From NCBI GenBank assembly GCA_012934845.2, contig WNNJ02002937.1:1-64000 (forward strand): a stretch of 64,000 nucleotides of DNA, in the 5' to 3' direction. This stretch comes from Pomphorhynchus laevis. Lineage: Eukaryota; Acanthocephala; Palaeacanthocephala; Echinorhynchida; Pomphorhynchidae. A program made the position numbers and the translations under genes. This document shows, piece after piece, positions 42,627 through 51,080 of the stretch; positions within the stretch are counted from its first letter, which is position 1, and every line of letters starts with the position of its first letter. The notes below the pieces were generated by a model, which saw only the letters and a list, made by a program, of their open reading frames with translations, was not told where the DNA came from and did not search any database.

Positions 42627-42784
42627 GACGTAGTACAAAAACCACATATAAATTTTCTTCTACTCAATGTATCAGCATCTTTATGTGGAACAGTTACTGT
42701 AGTCCAGACATTGCAGCCGTCACCATCGTATCCTACTTGTCTTAATATGAATTCAGGAATGTCTTTTCCCTTACGTCTGCCCAT
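42614..42784 (-). pseudogene. CR1-D ORF1, N-terminal finger
   Basis: A 56-residue frame starting MGRRKGKDIPEF. It has the finger pattern GCNVWTTVTV and FICGFC; the first Cys of the usual C-x4-C pair is Tyr. The start matches the MG(G/A)(R/K)K start of LINE-B ORF1. The frame ends at the 15-bp hairpin. Confidence 0.7.
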
Positions 42785-42794
42785 AATTGTAATT

Positions 42795-42931
42795 GTATAT
42801 GGTTATTGTGTATTTATGCGATTTTCTTCCAATATAGGGATAATGTTCCAATATAGATATACTTCCAATATAGAGATATATTCAAATATAGAGATATTCT
42901 GTATGTTATTTAATCTCTCAAACTTTTTTTA
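42795..42931 (-). promoter_or_regulatory. CR1-D 5' UTR: leader plus short tandem repeats
   Basis: In sense a leader AAAAAAAGTTTGAGAGAT...AACATACA (42901-42931) is followed by about four degenerate 17-19-bp units with core CTATATTGGAA. This is the same architecture as LINE-A and LINE-B (leader, then minisatellite, then ORF1) with an unrelated repeat unit. Confidence 0.6.
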
Positions 42932-42957
42932 ATAATTAGAGGGGTAAACTCTAAAAA

Positions 42958-43012
42958 TTCCGCGAGTGACGCGAGCGGGACTGGATTGATCTGGAACTGG
43001 ATTGATTGTATG
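42958..43012 (-). repeat. Remnant of LINE-B-type 5' repeats
   Basis: About two units of the 16-bp repeat next to GCTCGCGTCACTCGCGG, resembling GCTCGCTACGCTCGCGG between the LINE-A repeats and its ORF1. Probably the 5' UTR of another LINE-A/B relative, or sequence displaced from one. Confidence 0.5.
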
Positions 43013-43620
43013 AATATTAGTTTGTAAGAATTTTAATAACGAAGACAATTTTAACGATAATACTCGATAGTATTAATAATTAATGATAGTACCTGATAAT
43101 AATCATATCTGACTTATATCACACTAAGATGGTCATTTAGTGAACATATTCATCACAAATGCTAAAAAATTGCTACGGTTTTGTATGTAGTTCACAAGCT
43201 TGTTAATCCATCATTTAAGTTATTTAAACTTAATGTTATCACCGATTATATTTTATGGCTTCGTTGTATTGTGTGTTTAAGCTCTTAAAATATTTTGTTC
43301 AACAGACCGAGAACAAAATGTTCTTTTATTTTAAACTTTTATTTTTAAACTTTATTTTTACTTTTTTTTTCAAAATAGAGCATTACCTAACGGGATTGCA
43401 CTTTATAACAAATGGTAGATCCTGTCTTCAAATTTGTGTAAATTTTGATTGTGTAAACAATCAAAACTAACTTGATATTATTATTTGTCGACATATAAAA
43501 TACATAGACCTAGTTATCTGATCTGATTTATTCTACTTGCAAGTTATTATTGACTTGTGAACTTTGTTTTACCTGTAATAAAAGCTGTTAGAAATACTTA
43601 AATTACGTATTTTTGATACG
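43013..43620. other. AT-rich stretch with a possible Naiad 3' end
   Basis: Mostly featureless. Sequence near 43490-43530 (AAATACATAGACCTAGTTAT then CTGATCTGATTT) resembles the Naiad 3' terminus (AAATACGTAGACTCAGTTAG then CTGATTT), so the tail of a diverged plus-strand copy may be present. No gene recognised. Confidence 0.4.
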
Positions 43621-44039
43621 ACATTATTTTAAATTTAAAATAATGTTTAAATTTTAATTATAAATTCTATCGTTAACTATGTAATATAGATATCACGTTA
43701 TTATTTTTCTGGTTATTTTCAATCAAGTAGACTATAAACAGCAGCATTTATTTTTGAAACAAAAAAATAAATATATAATATAATTTAATTAATAAATTTA
43801 ATAAATAATTAAATTTATATACTAGGATGATTACGAATTTACATAAAATTGTACATAAAATTGTATCTAAATTTGTGATTAATTTAAATAATTAAATTTA
43901 ATTTTTTGATTAGTCAAAAAATTAACAATATGAAATACTAGATGAGAGCCTAAATAGTTTGGAAGGTTTAGATATATAAGAATCGAGTTAAATCAATTAA
44001 TATAATATTATATAAATAAAATATTAATATATTATATTA

Positions 44040-44300
44040 ATATAATTTTTTATTTATAAAATTTCAAGTGCATAATGTCTGCTTTGATTTTTGTAAGGAT
44101 CTTAATGGATCCTTACAAAAATCCTTTTTAATAAATGTTGTTGTGATTAAAAATACGACAACAGGGCCAAATACGTGCTAATGACGTATTGCCTCTGATG
44201 AAATTTGATTATATAGTATTATATTTTAATACAAAGTATATTATTTATTATCCCTCCATGAAAATTTTCGCTAATTATTTTAATATAAGCTGTCAGAAAT
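44040..44300 (-). mobile_element. Diverged Naiad-type PLE 3' terminus
   Basis: In sense it has the GGATAATAAATAATATACTTTG segment also found after the Naiad ORF, then the hairpin AATACGT/ACGTATT before TTGGCCC, then a terminal perfect 14-bp hairpin TTTTTGTAAGGATC/GATCCTTACAAAAA (44088-44121). It is a different subfamily from the 6.5-kb PLE. Confidence 0.6.
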
Positions 44301-44559
44301 ACTGAAATTACGTATTTTTTGATACGGCATTAAATAATTCTATCGTCAATCAAGTTTGATGATTTTTTTCTTTATCTTAAAATAATACTAAATTTCAAGA
44401 ACATGATGTCTGCTTTCATTCTTGTAAGGATCTTAATGGATATTATAATGTTTTGGTTCAATATTTCGGCTATCAATTGTAGCCGAATAATCAGGAACAA
44501 TTTTAATCTAAAAGTGACTGACAAATTAATTAAATATAAAGTTATAGATTGCAGATAGA

Positions 44560-45090
44560 ATTAAATGGATTACTGATCAGGTTTTTAATTATAATGATTT
44601 AATTAAATTTAAAATAATGATATGCGACCAAAATCGCTTTACTCAATCTTCAAACAGACAAACTTTCAAACATTATATGAAAAAAATTAGAAAAGTAGGG
44701 CAATACAATGATGGAGCCATTGTATGAATTACCCAAATTTCACAAAAATGAATTGAATCCACCTTTGAGACCCATTATAAATATATTAGGTACAGTAACA
44801 CACGACATTGCTAGATACTTAAATAGCATAGTAAATAACTATAAAGAGAAAAACATTTTTGTACGATCAATTCGATAATCTCCTGACAACAATCAAAGAA
44901 ATTAAGGTGAAATCGCATGATAAAATTGTATCAGTAAATTTCGAATTTTAATTTACGAAAGTACCAGTCAAACAAACAATTGACATTATCAATAAAAAGG
45001 TATATTGACATGAAACATTATCTAAACCCGACATTGTCAAAACAACATTGAAAAACTGCTATTTGTCCAACAAAACCCATTGTTATTATT
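44560..45090 (+). pseudogene. Fossil Penelope-type reverse transcriptase
   Basis: Degraded RT recognisable by LPKFHKNELNPPLRPIINIL, then ARYLNSIV, then a helix-rich segment where motif A should fall and a block ending in YLSNKTHCYY. This matches the first half of a PLE RT of the ordinary (C-terminal nuclease) type rather than the Naiads nearby. Several breaks; no downstream RT motifs follow in place. Confidence 0.65.
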
Positions 45091-45289
45091 GTATGTTATT
45101 TATCTCTCAAACTTTTTGATGTTTTTCTCCCAAACCTTTTTAATAAGTCATTTAGAAATGTGATAAAAAGAAAAGGACACAATACAGAACCCTAAGGGAC
45201 TCCACAATTTACATATATGATAAATTTCTAATGATATTTTTTTTAATTTTTTTATAATTTTAGAAAAATTATAATTTTTTTTCACAAAC

Positions 45290-45700
45290 ATGTCTGCTTT
45301 GATTTTTGTAAGGATCTTAATGGACTTTATAATTCTTTTGAATAAATGTTGTTGTGATTAAAAATACGACAACAGGGCCAAATATAACAACAGGGCCAAA
45401 TACGTGCTAATGACGTATTGCATCTGATGAAATTTGATTATATAGTATTATATTTTAATACAAAGTATATTATTTATTATCCATACATGAAAATTTTCGC
45501 TAATTATTTTAAATTTATTTTTAATATTATTCTTAAATTTATTTTTAAAATGCTGTGTTTGGTAATTACCATACATTATTAGCGAATATACATGCACCAA
45601 AAATAAAAACACGACATTTTCTGTCCCAATATTTCGACTATCAATTGCAGCCATCATAAGGAACATCTTTAATCTAAAAGTGACTGACAAATTAATTCAA
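45290..45700 (-). mobile_element. Second diverged Naiad-type PLE 3' end
   Basis: Codes in sense for KNKFKNNIKNKFKIISENFH, matching the Naiad C-terminus (IKNKFKLLSGKF), followed by the same 3' UTR as 44.0-44.3 kb with the AATACGT hairpin. A short duplication of ACAACAGGGCCAAATA is present. It ends at CTTACAAAAATCAAAGCAGA. Confidence 0.65.
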
Positions 45701-45724
45701 TGTGAAGTTATAGATTGCAGATGT

Positions 45725-46345
45725 AATTAAATGGCTTACTGCTCAGGATTTTTTTATTGTAGAGCTTCAAACTGTTGCTGATTTCATTATATTTGATATT
45801 TATTTCAGAGCGGAACAGTTTTATTAGAAGTGCTTCAGCCAATTTTAAGTTTGTGCTTCCATTGCATTTGTAAAGTTGCATGAGGCAGTTTGTATTTTAT
45901 CTTCGTTATGCTCGTATTCAATGGAATTAAATGGCTTACTGATCAGGTTTTTAATTATAATGATTTAATTTAAAATAATGATATGCGACCACAATCGCTT
46001 TGTGGTCGACCAAAATCGAAATGTTTTGATTCAATATTTCGGCTATCAATTGTAGCCGAATAATCAGCAACAGTTTTCAATCTAAAAATGAAATAAACTG
46101 ACAAATTAATTCAATGTAAAGTTATAGATTGTAGATAGGATTAAATAACTTAATGCTCAGATTTTTAATTGTAGAGCTTCAAACTGTCTCTCTTGCCAAA
46201 TTCAATGATGGTGTCAAAATACTTAATAGTCTAGCGCCACAACAGGTGAAATGTAAGGAGCAGAACAGACACATCAACATTCAGGGACATTTTTGACCAC
46301 ACAATCGAGCTTTTTCTTTTTCGCTAAGAGAAAATATTAAAGAAG
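45725..46345. mobile_element. Scrambled Penelope endonuclease remnants
   Basis: The minus strand at 45740-45940 resembles the nuclease C-terminal part at 60.96-61.2 kb (KLFHPEIKIKYN region). The plus strand at 46190-46345 resembles the segment just upstream of it (VKILNSL, NRHINIQG, SLRENIKEE). The copies of TTCGGCTATCAATTGTAGCC at 44459 and 46028, with a diverged one near 45630, are probably the 3' terminal part of this PLE. Orientation switches mark several rearranged fragments. Confidence 0.55.
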
Positions 46346-46449
46346 AAACAACGCCCAACGTTATGTAAAAACACGAAATGTTTTGGTTTAATATCTCGGT
46401 TATCTATAAACATACACCTAAAAAAATTTTGGTTTCTTATAAACATACA

Positions 46450-46612
46450 TTCCAGATTATTTCTGTCAGTTCCAGAATATTCCTGTCAGTTCCAGATTAT
46501 TCCTGTCAGTTCCAGATTATTCCTGTCAGTTCCAGATTATTCCTGTCAGTTCCAGATTATTCCTGTCAGTTCCAGATTATTCCTGTCAGTTCCAGATTAT
46601 TCCTGTCAGTTC
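46450..46612 (+). repeat. 20-bp tandem repeats in the LINE-A 5' UTR
   Basis: About eight copies of TTCCAGATTATTCCTGTCAG, the first ones slightly varied. They share the core AGTTCCAGAT with the 16-bp LINE-B unit although unit lengths differ. Followed by GCTCGCTACGCTCGCGG and then ORF1. Probable promoter repeats by analogy with other LINEs. Confidence 0.93.
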
Positions 46613-46658
46613 CGCTCGCTACGCTCGCGGATTGAGCTCAATCTATCGATAAAAGGTC

Positions 46659-47984
46659 ATGCCTAAAAAAGCGCGATCTCAGATCCCTGTTCCTGATCAA
46701 CAATCTTCCACATCTAAATGCAATGATGGTTATACCAGCTTTGAAGTTGGATGCGATTCCAAAGATTGCGATGTATGGACACTTGTTCGTGTTAAAATAT
46801 CCGACCACTCAGTGTATAAACTTAAACATTTCACTTGCGGTTTTTGTACATCAGTACGACTACTACAGTTATCCTGCTCATCTACTCCTGTATCACACAC
46901 TACCACTCAGACCAATGCTGTTTTAGATGTTTCCCTCGCATCAACACCTGACTTCGCATCATATAATCCCATTATTGAACCTACTCTCTCACACACTCCT
47001 CGTTCAACTACGTACCAAACTTCCATTAATCTTTCTCATTCTAACAATGCTAACGGCAAAGCTTTTCATCTCGTACCTCCTCTTTCCTATTCCTCCCCCA
47101 ATCTAAATAAATCTCAAACTTCTTTATTCAACTCACGAACTCCTTACTCGACCCCCCCTGTATCACCTCTCAATAATTTACACCCTTCCATCAAAATCAT
47201 TTCCAGTAACATTTCCGATCAACTAATTCAACACTCCATTCCTGTCACTCATGCCCCAACCTATTTTAATTCTCCTTACTCTACCTCCCACGTAACACTT
47301 CCCAATAAGTTACATCCTTCATTTAAAATCATATCCAGTCACATCTCTGATCAACCGATTCAACACCCCGCTCCTGTCACACTTGCTCCAACCAATATTA
47401 ATTCTTTATCAAGCACCCCTGTCATTTCCACTTCTATCTGCTCATCTACCTCGACTCCAACCAGCTCTGTCCGTCCACCACTTCCACGAAATCGTTTTCC
47501 TTCGCGCGATCGCTGTATAATCATATCAAACTTAAAGCTTTCCGAATCTGCTTCTCCACAATCTCGCCTCGATGATGATGTATCTGCTTTCAGGTCTATC
47601 CTAGCAACCATTCTTCCTGATGATAACCCATCACTCTTCAATAATATCGCTCCTGTATCCTTTATTCGTTTAAACAAATCCACTAAATCAAATCATCTCA
47701 GTCCTCCACTCTTAAAAATCGTTTTCCGACATAGTTCACATGCCTCTTCGGTACTCTCCCAACGTTTTAAACTTCTTACCACTTCATCTACTTGCCGTAT
47801 CTTTCCTGACCGCTCCCCTTCTGATATTGCCCAGCTCAATTTAGCTCGCATTGAAAAACATCGACGTGAAACAAACGGCGAGTCATCCTTATCTATACGT
47901 AAAATCAACGGAAATTTTCACGTTCTTCACACAAGGCCAAAAATTCGATGGCGTCCCATCTCTCCCCCTTGTCTACTTCGCTAG
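46659..47984 (+). CDS. LINE-A ORF1 protein
   Basis: Intact 441-residue protein. Residues about 30-64 form a PHD-like finger: CDSKDCDVW and FTCGFC. Residues about 70-275 are a Ser/Pro/Thr-rich linker with an internal duplication (two LHPS(I/F)KIIS segments, each followed by ISDQ). The conserved domain at about 278-440 has RDRCIIISNLKLSES, LDDDVSAFRSILATIL, FIRLNKSTKSN, LKIVFRHSSHAS, IFPDRSPSDIAQ, SLSIRKINGNFHVLH, KIRWRPIS. CR1-clade ORF1 proteins carry PHD-like fingers and are thought to bind RNA and chaperone the RNP; I infer the same here. The domain occurs in all five CR1-type families in the window. Confidence 0.9.
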   Translation: MPKKARSQIPVPDQQSSTSKCNDGYTSFEVGCDSKDCDVWTLVRVKISDHSVYKLKHFTCGFCTSVRLLQLSCSSTPVSHTTTQTNAVLDVSLASTPDFASYNPIIEPTLSHTPRSTTYQTSINLSHSNNANGKAFHLVPPLSYSSPNLNKSQTSLFNSRTPYSTPPVSPLNNLHPSIKIISSNISDQLIQHSIPVTHAPTYFNSPYSTSHVTLPNKLHPSFKIISSHISDQPIQHPAPVTLAPTNINSLSSTPVISTSICSSTSTPTSSVRPPLPRNRFPSRDRCIIISNLKLSESASPQSRLDDDVSAFRSILATILPDDNPSLFNNIAPVSFIRLNKSTKSNHLSPPLLKIVFRHSSHASSVLSQRFKLLTTSSTCRIFPDRSPSDIAQLNLARIEKHRRETNGESSLSIRKINGNFHVLHTRPKIRWRPISPPCLLR

Positions 47985-50857
47985 TCGATCTCGCTCCTAA
48001 GCATACTTTTCGTCTTAGTCTATTCAATACTCGCTCCATTCTTCATAAAGCTGATATGCTTCTCGATATCTTCGATCAATTATCTATCGATATTCTCTGC
48101 ATTACCGAATCCTGGCACACTGACTCCAACGATCTTGCTATTCGTCGTCTATGTCGCTCTGGTTGTTCTCTAGTTGAATCAGCTCGTCAAATTACATCTC
48201 ATACATCTACTGCGTCTAACCATGGCGGTATTGTTGCCATTGCTCGTCACCCAATGTCTTTACGTAAAATCAACGTTAACATCCGTTACACCTCGTTCGA
48301 ATTACTCATATGCAGATTATCAACGCCTTTCCCTCTGGAACTTGTGATTGTATACCGTCCAGGTTCAGTTGCCCCATCACGTATCTTCTTTAACGACCTT
48401 GCAGATCTAATGTCTCACTGTTCATTGTCTTATACTCCTTCTTTTGTTCTCGGTGACTTTAACATTCGTCTTGATCGCCCGTCTGACTCTGACTCTATCA
48501 CTTTAACTAATCTTTTTTCTGATTTTAACTATAAATTACTTTCAACAAGCCCAACTCATATTCTCGGCGGTGCTCTCGACATCATTGCTGTTCCTAACTG
48601 CTTCAATGACTATACCTCTTTGTCAATTACTGATCCTGGTTTGTCCGATCATTTCCTTGTCACTCTTACTCTTACTCGTCCCCATCCTCCTTCTCCGCCT
48701 TTACCATTATCTACACCAAGTCGACCCTGGAAGCTTCTCGATATCCCTATTCTCTGCACATCCTTACTCAATTCTTCACTCTTTTCACTTCCTCTTAACT
48801 ATCTCTCTCCCGATGATCTCTGCATTCTGTTTGATTCTGAACTTACGTCGATCCTCAATAACCTTCTACCTAGTCGACTTCGACGTTCCCAGCGCTTGCG
48901 CCATGCTCCCTGGTTCGATTCTGACTGTAGTCTTTCTAAGCGTCGACTCCGTCACTCTTTTCGTATGTATAAACGCTTTCTTAAACGTTCACCCAACTCA
49001 CTCCCTCCAAATCTTCGTGATTCCTACTTTTCTCAACGCCGTTCACATCTCATTCTTATACGTACTAAACGTACTCTCTTTTGGCGAAATCAACTCGAGT
49101 CATCTTCCAACTCGAAATCTCATTGGAAAATCTTAAACTCAATTCTTTCACGATCATCTACCCCTTGTAATATAAATCCTGATGAATTTTCTTCTTATCT
49201 ACAAACTAAGCTATCTAATTTACTTTCCCTACTACCCATAGCCCCCTTGTACCCAATCTTATCTTTAAATACTTCCCTCCCAGAACTATTCCACCTTCTT
49301 CCCGTTTCGTCTGATGAAGTTTCTTCGGTTCTGCTGTCATTACCTAATAAAACCTCTCCTTCTGACCCAATTCCCACTCACTTACTTAAAAATATCTGCA
49401 CTTTTATCTTACCCTTCCTAACCACATTGTTCAACTCGTCCATCCGTAGCTGTACATTTCCTTCCATCTGGAAATGCGCCACTGTTCGTCCTATCATCAA
49501 AAAGCAATCTCTCGACTCTTCACTACCATCTTCGTACCGTCCAATCTCACTTCTCCCAACCCTCTCTAAACTCCTTGAGCGTCTCGTTCTTAAGCAAGTT
49601 AATACATATCTCTATTCCTCTAACTTATTTCCTCCCTTCCAAGCCGCTTTTCGCTCTAATTACTCTACCGAAATTGCATGTCTTAAAGTTTATAACGACT
49701 TACTCATATCGCGCGATCATAAATTATGTAGTGTCATAGTTTCTCTTGATCTATCGTCTGCTTTTGACATCGTCGATCACTCGATTCTTCTCCATCGCCT
49801 TCGTCATGATTATGGCTTCTCTTTACCCACTGTATCATGGTTTTCTTCATATCTATCAAACTGTACATTTCGCGTATATTCTAACTCTTCTCTCTCCCAT
49901 CCTTCGTCCATTCCGTCTGGTGTTCCACAAGGCTCCGTATTAGGCCCTATACTTTTCTCTCTTCTTCTTGGTGATTTGTCTTCGATTTCTCATAAATTTA
50001 ACTTCCATGTTATGCAATATGCTGATGACATTCTCATCTATGCTCATGCACCTGTTTATCGTATTCGCGATCTTAGTGTTTCTGCTTCCGACTGTCTTGT
50101 CTCAATTTCCAATCATCTTTCTTCCCTTCGCCTTTCTCTGAATCCTGATAAATCCAAAATTATGTGGATCCTACCTCGACGCATCGGCTTCGAACCTCCC
50201 TCCGTATCATTAAATTCTACAATTCTTCCTATCGTTGATAATCTCGTTTTCCTAGGCTTCCATTTTGACAACCGACTTTCACTTAAACCTTTCGTTAGAG
50301 ATAAAGTACGCTCATCTACCTTGATACTCCGCAACCTCCGTCAAGTTCGTAGATTGATCGATTTCCCTTCTTGTATGACTCTCATATCATCTCTCCTTTT
50401 TTCTAGACTCGATTATTGTCTTAGTCTATTTTCCAACTCACCTAAATCCACTCTTCTTCCCCTACAACGCATCGTCAACGCAGCTGTCCGAATTCTCCTC
50501 CGTCTTCGTCGTTTTGATCACACATCCTACCATCTTGCTTCTCTCGATTTGCCTACAATTTATTGTCGTGTTCAAATTCGTCTTCTTATCGTTGCTTTCC
50601 GCCTTGTAACTTTTCATACCCCTTCATTTCTCAACCTTCCTTTTCTTGATAATTCTCGTCCTGTTTACTGTTCCTTGCGTTCCTGTAATTCCCTTCTTTT
50701 ACATGTCCCAAACTACTCTACCTCCTTTGGACTCCGCTCCTTCCTGGTGGCTGCTCCTCTATCGTGGAATCATCTGCCCATTCATATACGCCAATCAACT
50801 TCCCTGCAGTGCTTCAAACGACAAATCCGATCCCATCTGAACAATTTAACTGCTTGA
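47948..50857 (+). CDS. LINE-A ORF2: APE endonuclease and reverse transcriptase
   Basis: Intact 969 residues starting MASHLSPLST, with the ATG inside the end of ORF1 (different frame, 37-nt overlap). Endonuclease: LFNTRSILHKADMLL near 25, CITESWHTDS near 55, LGDFNIRLDRPS near 168, GLSDHFLVTL near 233. RT: SYRPISLLPTLSKLLERLVL, SLDLSSAFDIVDHSILLHRL near 600, SGVPQGSVLGPILFSLLLGD near 658, YADDILIYAHAP near 691, and GFHFD. The C-terminal domain has LRRFDHTSYHLASLDLPT and SFLVAAPLSWNHLP. It nicks target DNA and reverse transcribes the element RNA there. The overlap suggests reinitiation or coupled translation. Confidence 0.94.
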   Translation: MASHLSPLSTSLVDLAPKHTFRLSLFNTRSILHKADMLLDIFDQLSIDILCITESWHTDSNDLAIRRLCRSGCSLVESARQITSHTSTASNHGGIVAIARHPMSLRKINVNIRYTSFELLICRLSTPFPLELVIVYRPGSVAPSRIFFNDLADLMSHCSLSYTPSFVLGDFNIRLDRPSDSDSITLTNLFSDFNYKLLSTSPTHILGGALDIIAVPNCFNDYTSLSITDPGLSDHFLVTLTLTRPHPPSPPLPLSTPSRPWKLLDIPILCTSLLNSSLFSLPLNYLSPDDLCILFDSELTSILNNLLPSRLRRSQRLRHAPWFDSDCSLSKRRLRHSFRMYKRFLKRSPNSLPPNLRDSYFSQRRSHLILIRTKRTLFWRNQLESSSNSKSHWKILNSILSRSSTPCNINPDEFSSYLQTKLSNLLSLLPIAPLYPILSLNTSLPELFHLLPVSSDEVSSVLLSLPNKTSPSDPIPTHLLKNICTFILPFLTTLFNSSIRSCTFPSIWKCATVRPIIKKQSLDSSLPSSYRPISLLPTLSKLLERLVLKQVNTYLYSSNLFPPFQAAFRSNYSTEIACLKVYNDLLISRDHKLCSVIVSLDLSSAFDIVDHSILLHRLRHDYGFSLPTVSWFSSYLSNCTFRVYSNSSLSHPSSIPSGVPQGSVLGPILFSLLLGDLSSISHKFNFHVMQYADDILIYAHAPVYRIRDLSVSASDCLVSISNHLSSLRLSLNPDKSKIMWILPRRIGFEPPSVSLNSTILPIVDNLVFLGFHFDNRLSLKPFVRDKVRSSTLILRNLRQVRRLIDFPSCMTLISSLLFSRLDYCLSLFSNSPKSTLLPLQRIVNAAVRILLRLRRFDHTSYHLASLDLPTIYCRVQIRLLIVAFRLVTFHTPSFLNLPFLDNSRPVYCSLRSCNSLLLHVPNYSTSFGLRSFLVAAPLSWNHLPIHIRQSTSLQCFKRQIRSHLNNLTA

Positions 50858-50886
50858 CTTTCTCATTTTTGTTTGTGGACTTGTAA

Positions 50887-50903
50887 GCGTACAGCTTGTA
50901 CGC
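50887..50903 (+). other. LINE-A 3' hairpin
   Basis: GCGTAC-AGCTT-GTACGC, a perfect 6-bp stem followed at once by ATTTGCCAC. The second LINE-A copy has the same stem with loop AGCGT (52628-52644). LINE-B has GCGTGC/GCACGC in the same place, a compensated base-pair change. Likely the signal by which the RT recognises its RNA. Confidence 0.7.
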
Positions 50904-51080
50904 ATTTGCCACATTAAATAAATTTGTATTATTATTATCAATTTAAGCCAACATCAGGAACAGTTTTCAATCTAAAAATGAAATAAACTGACAAATTAAT
51001 TTATTAATTTACAAATTAATTAATTTTATCGATGGTCCTTAAAGACTGGAATTGTATTGAATATTAAAATGTGTGCACAT

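Larger units (their letters stand above)
34207..42931 (-). mobile_element. CR1-D: CR1-type LINE, split by LINE-B
   Basis: Minus-strand element. The 5' end with leader, short tandem repeats and ORF1 finger lies at 42614-42931; the rest of ORF1 and ORF2 lie at 34207-37655. A LINE-B of about 4.6 kb sits between. GACAA occurs at both junctions and may be the duplicated target. The two parts join in ORF1. The 3' end is cut near 34207. A second copy of its 3' half lies at 51030-53470. Assigning the 42.6-42.9 kb part to CR1-D is my inference. Confidence 0.7.
46424..50940 (+). mobile_element. LINE-A: complete CR1-type LINE, both ORFs intact
   Basis: Leader (46424-46449), about eight 20-bp 5' UTR repeats, ORF1 and ORF2 with a 37-nt overlap, and a 3' UTR with hairpin and CATTTGCCACATTAAATAAA ending in TTATTA repeats. 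No stop or frameshift in either ORF. With the near-identical truncated copy at 51.1 kb this indicates recent, perhaps current, activity. Confidence 0.93.

Noticed and set aside
43255-43470. 71-residue plus-strand hydrophobic reading frame
   Set aside because: Phe/Leu-rich because of T runs; no homologous pattern or gene context.
44190-44215. CTGATGA on the plus strand as another hammerhead core (also near 45426)
   Set aside because: No stem II plus GAAA follows in place, and the PLE remnant there reads on the other strand.
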